From Eurosta solidaginis (Eukaryota; Arthropoda; Insecta; Diptera; Tephritidae): DNA of 64,000 nt. The DNA is taken from NCBI RefSeq assembly GCF_040869045.1, contig NC_090320.1, forward strand, positions 238,266,978-238,330,977, read 5' to 3'. Positions 45,829 to 57,297 of this stretch are shown piece after piece. The position numbers were made by a program, and so were the translations under genes. How positions within the stretch are numbered: the stretch's first letter is position 1; each line of letters begins with the position of its first letter. Below the pieces are notes generated by a model, which saw nothing but the letters and a program-made list of their open reading frames with translations, did not search any database and was not told the origin of the DNA.

Positions 45829-46152
45829 TATTAGCTTTAGTTTAAACGTTGCCAGTAGTTAAGTTAAAATGGCTTTTAGTTTCCGGTTTCACTTTGTGTG
45901 TACGAGCGTGATTGTGAACGAGTTATAGCCGCTGTCACAGTCAATCAGTCACTGTGATGTTGCCTGTCACTGCGGATTATTGTAATCTTGAGGTCGCTGT
46001 TATAAAATCACAGGTACACTAATATTTGTCAACCCCAAACACTTCCGGCAAAGCATCTTTTTTGGCTTAGGTTTCGGTCTTTGTTTCAGTTTCAATTTCA
46101 CTCCGGATTCGGTTTCAGTACCGTTCAAAGGTTATATTTCATTTCCTTGGTG

Positions 46153-46461
46153 GCGGCCGCCGTGGTGTGGTGGTAGGGTGCTCCGCATACCATAACGAAG
46201 ATCCTAGGTTCAACTCCCTGACAAAGCATCATCAAAAATTTAGAAACAAGTTTCTTCAATTACAAAAAAGGTTTTGAATGTAAGGTCGCCCTTGGCAGTG
46301 ATTTCTGCCAATAAAAGCTTCTCAGTGAAAATTAGTCTGCTCCGGCGTAAAACATGTAGGTGCCGTCCAGCCAATTTATAGGAAAAATTAATTAAAAACG
46401 GTCACGAGGCGAGTTGGAAGGGAAGGTATATTGCGCATTTTAGTTTTTTTTTTTTTATTTA
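46153..46461 (+). mobile_element. tRNA-derived SINE, copy 4
   Basis: Head GCGGCCGCCGTGGTGTGGTGG and B-box GGTTCAACTCC near 46209 are well kept. The body is shortened (TCGCCCTTGGCAGTGATTTCTGCC) and the tail is a T run near 46445. Confidence 0.85.
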
Positions 46462-46639
46462 GTAGCTGTTACTGTTCCGTTTTCGCTCTCAGTTTAGATT
46501 TTAATCAAACTTCAAACTAGAAATCTTAAAGAATTTTAACTTGAGCTTTGACTCCAGTGTTAGTTTGAGCTAAGTTTTTAGTTCCGGTTTCTGTTAAGCG
46601 TACGAAACTATTCCAGTTTAGTTTTCTGCGATGGCTTCT

Positions 46640-47720
46640 ACTCTATTTTTAGTGGATTTTGCGCTCTCTTTTTTGGTTCTGGTATTGATTTCAATTTGCT
46701 TCCGTCTTGGGAATAGTTTTTGCTGTGCTTCTTATTTCGGCACCTTACGTGGGTCGAGATACATGAAGCAGCTTTCAAAACCGGGTAAAGTGTCGACGAT
46801 GTAGAATGTTTAGCGTATTCTCCGACTTCACCACACGTGGTGTCCAAATCTTGACCATTGGTATCGTGTGGATCAGTGCTCTATCCACCATCTTCAACCT
46901 TGTGCCCTGTTGTCTTTGAAGGTCTGAAGCAACTCTCTGTAGCGTGTTTTTGGTGCAGGTCATCAATTGAACTCCACTGTATAATCCAGCTGTTTTTAAG
47001 TCCGGCAGCGCTTTATTTGGTTCATTACACAGCATTTGGTCATGATACTAATCAGCTCCCCATCTACAGATCTCCACCTTTCGGTAGACATCTGCCCATT
47101 GGGGTGCTGCAATCTGATTCACTTTGTTGTGTTGCTACAATCTATTAGTCAGGGATTGCTATTAGTGCCAGTCAGGGTGACAACCGGAATCTCAGGGTTA
47201 GCTTCCTTTAGTATCACCAAGTAAGCTGGGGCCTGATCCCTACCTTCCTTTAACTTATAAACCTTTTCGTCTCTATTTTTATACCACTATTCCGCTCCTC
47301 TTTCTGACTTGCAACTTTGGGATACATGACTTTTTAGTACTCAGGCTTCCTTCTTCGCTATGCTTCGCAGAGTTACAGGTGTGGCTCCTGTGATTCTGGC
47401 TAGCTCGCCTTCTGTTTCGAAGATTAGGGCAGAAGGGGGAGCCTCTTAAATCCAGGCTTCAGTCGATTATTTTTGCTTGCCTCCCGGAGCTAGTTCCTCC
47501 GCGATGTGGTTTCATTGAGGATTGCTCATAGCTAAGTCCTTGTCAGTGAACTGTCTTTGACATTCTTCCACTGTCTCACGCTCCCAAGGCAAAAGCTCAA
47601 TTTCACGGTTCGTTGGATTTACCACTGCTACTATGCGCTCGATAAATATCAATGCTGCCCGGTATTGTGAAAAGGTTCTCCTAAACTCTCTCTCGTCCCT
47701 ATCCTTATTTGAATTTCTCT
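46640..47720 (-). pseudogene. LINE ORF1-like (DUF4780-type) remnant
   Basis: The minus strand 47035-46775 reads PDLKTAGLYSGVQLMTCTKN, TLQRVASDLQRQQGTRLKMV and DRALIHTIPMVKIWTPRVV. These are typical of the C-terminal domain of a fly LINE ORF1 (DUF4780-like). Upstream sequence to 47720 is compatible but scrambled by frameshifts. RNA binding or chaperone activity is what such ORF1 proteins do; this copy is broken. Confidence 0.6.
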
Positions 47721-48112
47721 AAAATACGTAGCACAATTAAATATTTACTTCAAACTAAAACGAATAAGATGAAAAAAATAATAAAACCACAAAAATCAGT
47801 ACAACTTTAAAAACAATACAAATTTTCTCTTAAAAAAGAATTTGCATAGAACCACAAAAGCTCGGAAATAAAAAATATTGAAATCAATTTCACTTACCAG
47901 TTAAAAAAGAGAAGCGAAAAACAAAATACCCAAAGGATCGCCACTTACCAATACAAAAAGCTTGTAGCAGTCGTTTTCCTATGACATTGCAAACGAGTAG
48001 CGCTGCTGTTGCTTTGTAGCCAACGGGCAGGAGTAGTACTCGAATTCTGCGAGAGCCAAAATACACAATTCACCGTACATGACGTGAAGCGAAGCTTATT
48101 TAGAAGATGTAT
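47721..48112. other. Unassigned stretch
   Basis: A-rich, no recognised gene or repeat. Confidence 0.35.
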
Positions 48113-48919
48113 ATGGGGTATTCCATCCAATTTCGACCAATTTTGAACCCGACCCCTTTAGAATTGGCTGAAAGTTTTTCTTCTCTTTCTACCTTACGAA
48201 AGACGTTTTTCAGAATTTTTTCAAATTTTTTCATCCAACTCAAAAAAAGTAATGAATTTTAAAAAAACATCGTTTTTTGTTTTCAAAATGCTATAACTTT
48301 TTCAAAAATATTCATAATTTATTACATTGTTTTTAGAAAACTTAAATGTTTACTGTGTCAGTCATTAATCCTGGTTATTTTAATCGTAGATTACCATAAT
48401 ATATAAAGAAAAGAATACTTAAAAATCATTTTCTTACATTTTTTTGTTATATAAAAAAAATTGATAAAAAAAAATTTTATTTTTGAAAATTTTTTTTCAA
48501 TTAAATAAAAAAAAATATAAAAAAAATCGGCCCACTCCGGGATTAGTGGGGATGATTGCAGAATTGATTGAAGTTTTTTATGAGAAAAAAAAATGCCGAA
48601 ATTCGAAAAATCTCGAAAAACTGAAAAATTAAAAAAAAAAAAATTTAAAAAATTTGTTTGTATTTTTTCCGAAAAGTACATTTAAAAACAAATTTAAAAA
48701 AAAAAGATCCCAAACGGTCAATTATTGAAAAAGTTATAGCATTTTGAAAACAAAGACGGTGTTTTTTTAAAAATTCATTACTTTTTTTGAGTTGGATGAA
48801 AAAATTTGAAAAAATTCTGAAAAACGTCTTTCGTAAGGTAAAAAAAGAAGAAAAACTTCCAGCCAATTCTAAAGAGGTCGGGTTCAAAATTGGTCGAAAT
48901 GGGATGGAATACCCCATAT
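48113..48919. mobile_element. Foldback element with ~200-bp inverted arms
   Basis: Both ends read TATGGGGTATTCCATCC inward. The arms (48113-48310 and about 48720-48919) match through AATTTCGACCAATTTTGAAC, GTCGGGTTC, CTTACGAAAGACGTTTTTCAG and CATCCAACTCAAAAAAAGT. The AT-rich centre has no coding frame of note. TA lies outside each end (TATATGGGG...CCCCATATA), compatible with a TA target, as in Tc1/mariner-type MITEs. The class is inferred. Confidence 0.8.
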
Positions 48920-48991
48920 ACAAATGTATATACCACAGATGTGTATCATCCCTGCAGCGAAAGTGAGAGACACTCAGGCAATTCAATAGTT

Positions 48992-49248
48992 TCGTACTAC
49001 AGGTTTAATAACTATAACTTAACCGAACTGGTGCCAACCGGATGCAGGAGTTGGTATGCACACTTGTACCAACAGCGCTTAAGTCTGATACAATCGTAGG
49101 TGGTCTGAGAAGCAGAAGACTTTGATTAAGTCCTTGAAATTCATAAAGCTCAGACTTCAGTGCTGTTGGTACAAGTGTCACCACCAACTATCCCGCTCTG
49201 CATCTGATTAGCACCAGTTCGATGGTATTCGTTAAACCTGTAATGCGA
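48992..49248. mobile_element. Small inverted-repeat MITE
   Basis: Outer ends TCGTACTACAGGTTTAA and, reverse complemented from the right, TCGCATTACAGGTTTAA. Inner arms CGAACTGGTGC (49024-49034) and GCACCAGTTCG (49211-49221) are exact. ACACTTGTACCAACAGC pairs with GCTGTTGGTACAAGTGT (exact) near 49060 and 49160. It is about 257 bp, non-coding, with no clear target duplication. Confidence 0.75.
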
Positions 49249-49559
49249 GCCTGGTGCTTTGCATGACTGTCTCCCATTTGTTCTGCATGGAATAGATAAA
49301 AGTGTGTACGAATGAGAGTTGGAGGAGTTGCAGTTGATTGGGTTGTGGTGTGGGCGAATTGTTAGTCAGTGTTGTAAATTACACTTGGGGCATTTTGAGT
49401 TCACAAAAAAAAACATCGTTGTGTTTTTGTATAATAAATTCTATTTTGATTTTATTTTTTTCAATTTTTGTATTGTTTAATGATTATGTATAGTTTCGGT
49501 TTTATTTCCATGAGGGTGAGGTGCGTAGTTTCTAGAGTCTCAGCGCCCTCACAAATGTG
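49249..49559. other. Unassigned stretch
   Basis: T-rich non-coding sequence with no recognised repeat. Confidence 0.35.
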
Positions 49560-50830
49560 CCTATCTCGGTTGCCACTGCAAAAACGCAAAATTTCAGAAT
49601 TTTTTCAAAAACGCTCTCTTTATATTATTCGGTTGAAAAACGCCCATTTCGCGGCTATATTAGGACGATTTTGGAATAGTTGGAGATAATTTCGGAACTA
49701 CTTTACGGCTCCTTTCGAAATCATTTCCGGATTTTTTTACGATAGGTTTGGAATTATTTTAAGATATGTATCTTTGAAGGAAGTTCTGGAATAACTTGAG
49801 GACAATTTTTGAATTTTTTTTTGGGCTTTCTTCGAAAATATTACGAAACTGTTTCAAAACTATGTGCATGATCATTCTCGGAAGTTTTTGATTATTAAGA
49901 AGCGTTTTGGGTCTGTGCTAAAGAGAAATTTTGGGACCATTTTGGAATTGTTTCCCGGATGACTTTAGGAAAATTTCGGAATCGCTTCCTGATTGTTTTG
50001 CATTAATTTAAGTTTAATTTGGGAGTATCCAAAGATTGTTCCGGAGTGTTTTGGGGGTAATTTCAAGATGACTTTTAAGTTTTTTAGAGGTGACCATTGT
50101 TTCGGGGCCATTTCGAAATTGTTTCCCGGATGACTTTAGAACAGTTTCGGAATCACTTCAGGATTGTATTTGAAATAAGTTTAGATTTATTTTAGTATAA
50201 TTTGCGACTATTTATAGTTGGTCTCGGAGTTGTTTTGAAGATTATTTCAAGACTACTTTGAAATAAGATTCGTATTAATTTAAGGACCATTTCGGTTTTG
50301 CTGTAAGCATATTCCAGCCCTATTTCGTGAGCATTCGTAATTATATGAAGACGTATTCCTTATAATTCTGGGATACTTTCGGACCTTTTACGAGATGAGT
50401 TCTGTGTGGTTTCCGGCCAATATCGAGCCGAGACTACTTTCAGAAAGAAACTCGATGTAGTCCAAAAACTATATCGAAAGGATTTTGAAATTAAGCCAAA
50501 AACCATTCAGAATTGTTTTGAAGTTTATTTCGGGATTAGTTTGGAATATTTTTCGGAACAATTGGCGGTCCATTTGGAAGCTGTTTAAAGATCACAAAGG
50601 GACTATTTCGGAAGCATTCAGAATTGTTTTCATTGCCGACCTTTTTCGTGAACATTTTGGAATTAGTTCGTGACTTATTAGGAACTATTCTGGGATAACT
50701 GCGGGTCCCTTCCGGATGGGTTCAGTGTAACTTCTTACTCATTATAAAGCTGCTTTTAGAAATATACTCGATCTGACCCAAAGGTTATAGCGAAGTGGTT
50801 TGGAAGCATCTCCGTAAAAAATAACAAAAT
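49560..50830 (+). repeat. Degenerate TTTCGGAAT-rich array
   Basis: Variants of TTTCGGAATTGTTT, TTTGGAATTATTT, CATTTCGGA and GATGACTTT recur at irregular spacing for about 1.2 kb. The pair GGAATTGTTTCCCGGATGACTTTAG-type / GAAATTGTTTCCCGGATGACTTTAG-type at about 49945 and 50116 shows real duplication. It is a decayed minisatellite rather than a gene; frames here are short. Confidence 0.65.
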
Positions 50831-51589
50831 ATTTCAAAATAATATTTCCATAGATATCTTTAAATTGTTTAGAAATAATCACTACATGATAAACAAAATA
50901 TCTGATTTGCTACCGTAATCAAACATGACGTAAGTTCAAAGGGCCTTAAGTAGTCTCGTTGGTTGTGTACCGCACGAAGCTGTAATTTTTAAAAAGCCTG
51001 TATTTCAATTCGCAAACAAATTTGATGGTTGAAAGTTTTCTGTAATACCAGTGCTTGGAGTTTTTTTTTATAACTTTAAAAGTCAGCTCAAATTACAGGG
51101 TAAGATTTACTCTCAACTTTTTTTGTTTTCTATAATTTATTTTCTTCTTTACCTTCGATACATTTTCGAACTTTTTTTTTAATTTTTCCTCAGGTTGCTA
51201 ATTTTTTCTTCCTATTTTATATGGGTTTTAGTTTTTTCGACAGCACTTCATTTACACATTTTCACTACATTTTTTTTGCCTGCATCACCAGTGAATGCAT
51301 TTACATATCCACTTCATTTCGCAACACCATTAGCTCGCCATTTGCTAGTAACACCTTTTCAATTTGCTCACACTCACAACTGAGTGGTTTGTCCTGAATT
51401 TCCTTCAATGCCGGCTTTTACCTATGCGTTTAGTAAAAAAAATGTTGTTTTTATTTTACTACTATTTGAAAAGTGGCACTACTTACGTATACATATGCAA
51501 GAGTATTTGTATTGAAATTCACTTGGCGCAATGTTCACTTTAAATGGTTTTATCCCCGTTTTAACACATCGTTACTCCGCACACTCATG
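50831..51589. other. Unassigned AT-rich region
   Basis: T-rich tracts, no recognised gene or repeat. Confidence 0.35.
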
Positions 51590-51988
51590 AACCCCCTCCT
51601 AACAAACACCTCTATTAGGTGAACACCGCCCGGTCGGACAGTTTTTCATGCACCAAATTTTTGGTACATTATTTAGAACAAAATGCTCTCCGTTAGGCAG
51701 ACGCCTTCTTGTCCGGGCGCAGGCAGTCAATTGCGATAAAATGGGATGTAAAACCTCTACTGATCGGACACGAACCTCTTACCGGTTTTCATAACAAATC
51801 AATCAAAAAACTCTCTTGGACGCACGTTTGAAAACATGGTACTGATTGAGGACATATGTAGTTGTAACATAGAAAAAGGGGCTCCCCGAATAAATCCACT
51901 TTTGCGTTACATAAATATGGATTGAAGTTTAGGAAGGGTCATAATTTGTCAGTAAGGCTCCCAGATTGCCTGAATTAAGGTTTGGTCA
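51590..51988. repeat. Possible pogo/Tigger-like MITE debris
   Basis: Several copies of a CCTCTNTTNGGNGGACAC-like motif occur: ACCTCTATTAGGTGAACACC (51608), AACCTCTACTGATCGGACAC (51750) and AACTCTCTTGGACGCACG (51809). Motifs of this kind are typical of termini and subtermini of pogo-like elements. No complete element is visible. Confidence 0.35.
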
Positions 51989-52400
51989 GCGGCCGCCTTG
52001 GCGTGGTGATGGCATGCTCCGCCTTCCACAACGAAGATTTTGCCTTCAATTCCCCGGCGAGGCAACATCAAAAATTTAGAAACAAGTTTTTTCAAATTGA
52101 AAAAAGTGTTTCCAATCGGAGTTGTTGTTGTTGTTACTGTAGCAGACTCCTCGAAGGTTAGGTGAACTCTTTGAATCCCTCCAAGCGGTATCACCCTCGA
52201 CAGTGATTTGTATTTCTGCCATGAAATGCTTCTCAGTGAAAACTCGTATGCCTTGCAGATGCCGTTCGGAGTCGTCGTATGGAATGTAAGTCTCGTCCCG
52301 CCGATTTGTAGGGGAAATTAAAAAAGGGGCCCGTTGCAAAATGGAAGAGAACCTCGGCCTAAAACCTTTTCGGAGGTTCTCGCGCCTTGTATGTTTTTTT
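51989..52400 (+). mobile_element. tRNA-derived SINE, copy 5, with internal insertion
   Basis: Head GCGGCCGCCTTGGCGTGGTG and body (TTTCTGCCATGAAATGCTTCT, GCCGTTCGGAGTCGTCGTAT, GAAGAGAACCTCGGCC) match the family. About 70 bp at 52121-52188, starting GTTGTTGTTGTTGTTACTGT, are not part of the SINE and split its body. Confidence 0.8.
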
Positions 52401-52693
52401 TGAAGGTTTGGTTTAACCGGTCGGTCCTTATGGACTTCACTTCACATAAACTGAATGAGTTCTTCGAAATATCAACAGCATTTGAGCAAACTGAAAACCC
52501 CCCTCCAGAAATAACTACGTCCTCTTGGAAAATACTCGAAGTTACCTAGGGTTTACCCCACTAACGTCTTCTAGACCTGATTTGCCGTGATGTTAGACAC
52601 ATTGCAGCTCTATATTTAGTTTCACAATTTTTCCACTTGGTTTTCATGAGCAGCTATTGTCTCCTTTCTCAGTTGTCTCCTTTCTATGTCGTG
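52401..52693. other. Unassigned stretch
   Basis: No recognised gene between SINE copy 5 and the Jockey fragment. Confidence 0.35.
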
Positions 52694-52955
52694 GTTGATT
52701 CTGGATAAGTAAGAGTTTAACCTATTATAGTATCTTTGTCGAAGTTGAGCTAGAGTGACGCTCGGGTGGTTGCTTTCCTCAACTGCGAGTTTTGGGTATT
52801 TCGCGGGCCCTCTTCAAACAGGTCTTTATTGGGAAGCCCAACTTTCTGGGTATTCAGCAGAAACTGTTTGCTTAGCATTTCATTTATTTTCACAACTCTC
52901 CCGGTTCCATTAGTTTGGTTACATTTTCGTACAGTGTATCGTATTTTTTGACATT
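52694..52955 (-). pseudogene. Jockey-clade LINE ORF2 C-terminal fragment
   Basis: The minus strand reads INEMLSKQFLLNTQKVGLPN (about 52900-52840) and, after a frame change, SVTLAQLRQRYYNRLNSYLSRINHDI (about 52760-52690), matching the fragments at 20695 and 42470. It is cut off just before the CPAC block. Confidence 0.65.
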
Positions 52956-54207
52956 TCGGCGACCTAGTCCAAATTTCCCAACCCTATTAGGGCTCTTTTA
53001 ACTAATTTAAAAAAAAAAAAAATGTTTAAAAGCTAACCATGGCCACCTCTCTTGGGCGCACAAAATTGGGTTGACGATGAGTGTCCGCCCAAAGGAGGCT
53101 TCACTATACTTAGATTTTTCTTGTTGAGGCTTCATTGTTTTTTGTTTTGTAAAGTGTGACTTTTATTGCTGTTTTTCTATCTTTTGCATCCTTTACCGTT
53201 AAGTATTGCATTTTACAATACCTATTTTTGTAGCGCAACACGTGTTAAAAGCGTTTTTTAAAAGTGCACTCAAGTAACAGCACAACTGTCACATTTGCTT
53301 CTTTCGCTTTTTGATGTTTGATTTTTTTCCTTTGCTGTTCCTTGTTGTTTTTAGTATAGTGTTATAGGCTTTTGCTCTGCTTCTCCCTTTCTTCTTGATC
53401 TTGTATTTTTTACTTTTCCCATACGTCGCGTATCCTTTGTTGTTTACTTTGCTGTCATTTATTGTTGTTGTTTTCACTTATGCTTTTGGTTTGTTTGTTG
53501 TTATTTCCTACTCTTAATTCCATTTGATTTTTTCCCCCACTTTTGTTGTTGCTATTTAAGTCAGTTGTTTATGCATTCACACGTTGGAGCACATTCAATT
53601 GTCATTCAAGTCTTTGTTTACATTCGTTTGACAATTCACCAAGTTGGCAAAAACGTCTGCTTGAGTAAAAGTCTAAGATTTTTGTTGTTACTTTAGAGAC
53701 TGGTAGCAATTTATAGTGCAATCATAAAGTTAGTATAAACGTTCTTTATAAAGGGTTAAATAAATGATTCCTTATTTACCAACATACAAGATATCCGTCT
53801 TGTTATTTTTCTTGTAGCAATATAGCGTCTCCCCGAGGGTTTAGGGGTTTTATCGATGTTGATGGTCCTTTGCCGGGTTTTAATCCACTATGTTTCGAAA
53901 AATAACACCATCAAGGTACTAGCCCGACCGTCTGGGGAACGTTGTATTATGACCACGTTGATTCTTCTAGGTCAACATACCTCCTACTTTAGTGGGAAGC
54001 ATAGGGTCGCTATAGGCTCGCTTGCTATATAAACAGGAATCGCATTCGATGTTGACAATTGGGTTAGAAAAGCGTTGAATTACGTACATTCTGAAACAGT
54101 AAAAAATAAAAAAATTTATTTAAAAGTATGTTCTTTATCTTTAATTCGACAAATATTATTTTAAAGGTTGTAACGAAAAACTGTATGGCCACAGGCGTAT
54201 CCTAAGA
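52956..54207. other. Unassigned region with a small inverted pair
   Basis: CCACCTCTCTTGGGCGCAC (53041) and GTGTCCGCCCAAAGGAGGC (53081) form an imperfect inverted pair of the motif also seen at 51608-51809. GTTGTT-rich sequence lies near 53290-53550. No gene recognised. Confidence 0.4.
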
Positions 54208-57200
54208 ATGTTCCCCATCTTGGATGTGACACCAGATTACATATCACCCACATTCAACTTTGACACGAATTGCAAAGTGATGTTTCCCTCAAGAAGGGAT
54301 AGGTCAGCCGACAAAGATCACAAAGATGGCGTTACCTCGCTCTATAGTGACGGGCTCGAAATAACATGCGGTGTTAGTGTGGGGGTTTTCTCCGAACAGT
54401 TAAAAGTCGCATTATCCATCCATCAAACACAGCTAGTATCTTTCAAGCAGAGATATTACGTTTAGAGAGTGCCTGTTTCTTCTGTTTGAAAATCGGGAAA
54501 ACGACTAAACGACAGTGAGATACGCGTATAGTCGGACAGTCAAACAGCTCTGGTAGTATAAGATTAATTATTAATTGTAATAGGGCGTTACGCGAAGCAG
54601 CAAACTTTGGGCCCATCACGCTCACTTGGATACCAGGTCACAGGAACCTTGACGGCAATGAAAAACCGAATGAACTGGCAAAGGCTGGTGCATCACAAGA
54701 CCCCTCTGAGGCAGTCAATTTAATCAATAAAGAGTGACATTCCTATCAGCCTCAACAAAAAAAAAAAACAATTAAGGAAGGTAAAGTTCGGCTGTAACGG
54801 AATATTACATACTCAGTTGAGAGCTATGGTGACAACATAAGGGAAAATAACCATGTAGGAAAATGAACCGAGGGAAACCCTGGAATATGTTTGTATGATA
54901 TGGGTATCAAATTAAAGGTATTAATGAGCGTTTTAAAAGGGAGTGGTGGTAGTTGTATAGGTAGTCGCCTTTTCGAGATATCGCCATAAAGGTGGACCAG
55001 GGGTGACTCTAAAATGCGTTTGTACAATATGGGTATCAAACGAAAGGTGTCAATGAGTATTTTAAAAGGGAGTGGGCCTTAGTTCTATAGGTGGACGCCG
55101 TTTCGAAATATCGCTATAAAGGTGGACCAGGGGTGACTCTAGAATACGTTTGTACAATATGGGTATCAAACGAAAGGTTTAAATGATTGGGCCTTAGTTC
55201 TATAGGTGGACACCTTTTCGAGGTATCGCAATAAAGGTGGACCAGTGGGGACTCTAGACTTTGTTTGTACGATATGGGTATTAAATGAAAGGTGTTAATG
55301 AGTATTTTTAAAAGGGAGTGGGCCTTCGTTCTATATTTGGTCGCCTTTTCGAGATATCGCCATAAAGGTGGACCAGGGGTGACTCTAGAATATGTTTGTA
55401 CGATATTGGTATCAAATTAAATGTATTAATGAGAGCTTTAAAAGGAGTGTTGGTAGTTGTATATGTGAAGGCGTTTTCCAGATATCGACCAAAATGTGGA
55501 CCAGGGTGACCCAGAACATCATCTGTTGGATACCGCTAATTTATTTATATATGTAATACCTGCCAATATTTCAAGGGTTTTTTATTTCGCCCTGCAGATC
55601 TTTTTCATTTTCTTCTACTTAATATGGTAGGTGTCACAACCATTTAACAAAGTTTTTTCTAAAGTTATATTTCGCGTCAATAAAGCAATCCAATTACCAT
55701 GTTTCATCCCTTTTTTCGTATTTGGTATAGAATTATGGCATTTTTTTCATTTTTCGTCATTTTCGATACCGAAAAAGTGGGCGTGGTCATAGTCGGATTA
55801 CGTTCATTTTTTATACCAAGATAAAGTGCGTTCAGATAAGTACGTGAACTAAGTTCAGTAAAGATATGTCGATTTTTGCTCTAGTTATCGTGTTAACGGC
55901 CATGCTGAAGGACAGACGGACGACCGTGTATAAAAACTGGGCGTGGCTTGTACCGATTTCGGCCTTTTTCACAAAAATAAGTTATCTTCCTAGAATCTAA
56001 GCCCCTACCAAATTTCACAAGGATTGGTAAATTTTTGTTCGACTTATGGCATTAAAAGTATCCTAGACAAATTAAATGAAAAGGGGCGGAGCCACGCCCA
56101 TTTTGAAATTTTCTTTTATTTTTATATTTTGTTGCACCATATCATTACTGGAGTTGAATGTTGACATAATTTACTTATATACTGTAAAGATATTAAATTT
56201 TTTGTTAAAATTTTACTTAAAAAAAATTTTTTTTTAAAGTGGGCGTGGTCCTTCTCCGATTTTGCTAATTTTTTTTAAGCGTACATACAGTAATAAGTGT
56301 AACGTTCCCGCCAAATTTCATCATGATATCTTCAACAACTGCCAAATTACAGCTTGCAAAATTTTAAATTACCTTCTTTTAAAAGTGGGCGGTGCCACGC
56401 CCATTGTCCAAAATTTTACTAATTTTCTATTCTCCGTCATAAGTTCAACTCACCTACCAAGTTTCATAGCTTTATCTGTCTTTGGTAGTGAATTATTGCA
56501 CTTTTTCGGTTTTTCGAAATTTTCGATATCAAAAAAGTGGGCGTGGTTATAGTCCGATATCGTTCATTTTAAATAGCGGTCTGAGATGAGTGCTCAGGAA
56601 CCTACATACCAAATTTCATCAAGATACCTCAAAATTTACTCAAGCTATCGTGTTAACGGACGGACGGACGGACGGACGGACATAGCTCAATCAATTTTTT
56701 TTTCGATCCTTATGATTTTGATATATGGAAGTCTATATCTATCTCGATTCCTTTATACCTGTACAACCGTTATCCAATCAAACTTAATATACTCTTTCAA
56801 CTCTGCTCAACTGAGTATAAAAACCCAATTCGCAATTGGTACTCTACGGATACTTGCAGAATCACCAAGCGAACATGGCCTGAATACAACAAGGGAAGAA
56901 CAGAGTCTCTAGTGAATATGCCTAGAAAAGAGATATTTAGGATTACATACCCCATTGCGGATTGGGAATTCCTTTTAAGGACAGGTGCAGGAGCTGTAGT
57001 ATGGTCCGTTGTAAAGAAACAGTCACTCATATCCCCTGGGAGTGCCCAGCCCTGGCGAACATGAGTTTCCTAACTCTAGGTAGTTTTATGCTGCCTGACC
57101 TAGAAGCGATGTTAAAATGCTTCATAAAGAACGTCAGAAAGTTTATTGATCTAACTAAATTATTTGAGTAAACACGCAGGGTACGTTATGCAATAGGTTC

Positions 57201-57297
57201 CAGGAGAATATGTGTCAAATGCAACAAAATGCGCCTAGAGCGCTACTTCGGTCCGGTCTCTTCAACGGGACAGCACAGAAACCAATCAACTAACCAC
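54208..57297 (+). pseudogene. LINE ORF2 C-terminal remnant split by Helitron-like copy K
   Basis: Left part: TSLYSDGLEITCGV (about 54336-54378) and VGVFSEQLKVALSIHQ of the RNase H domain, then TLTWIPGHRNLDGNEK near 54620-54665 and LAKAGASQDPSEAVNLINK, in shifting frames. Right part after the insertion: FKDRCRSCSMVRCKETVTHI and PWECPALANMSFLTLGSFML (56980-57090), the C-terminal zinc-like block, ending at a TAA near 57171 with probable 3' UTR to about 57297. The two halves join logically across 54768-56823. Confidence 0.78.
54768..56823 (-). mobile_element. Helitron-like repeat, copy K (near full length), nested in LINE
   Basis: Starts on the + strand as AACAATTAAGG after an A run, with a mutated 3' hairpin (GTTCGGCTGTAACGGAATA). 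The tandem array has about five units (54890-55510), the most in this window. GGGCGGTGCCACGCCC is at about 56388. A GGACGGACGGACGGACGGAC run lies near 56657. The 5' hairpin at 56790-56818 has lost inner-stem pairing. It encodes nothing. Confidence 0.8.
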
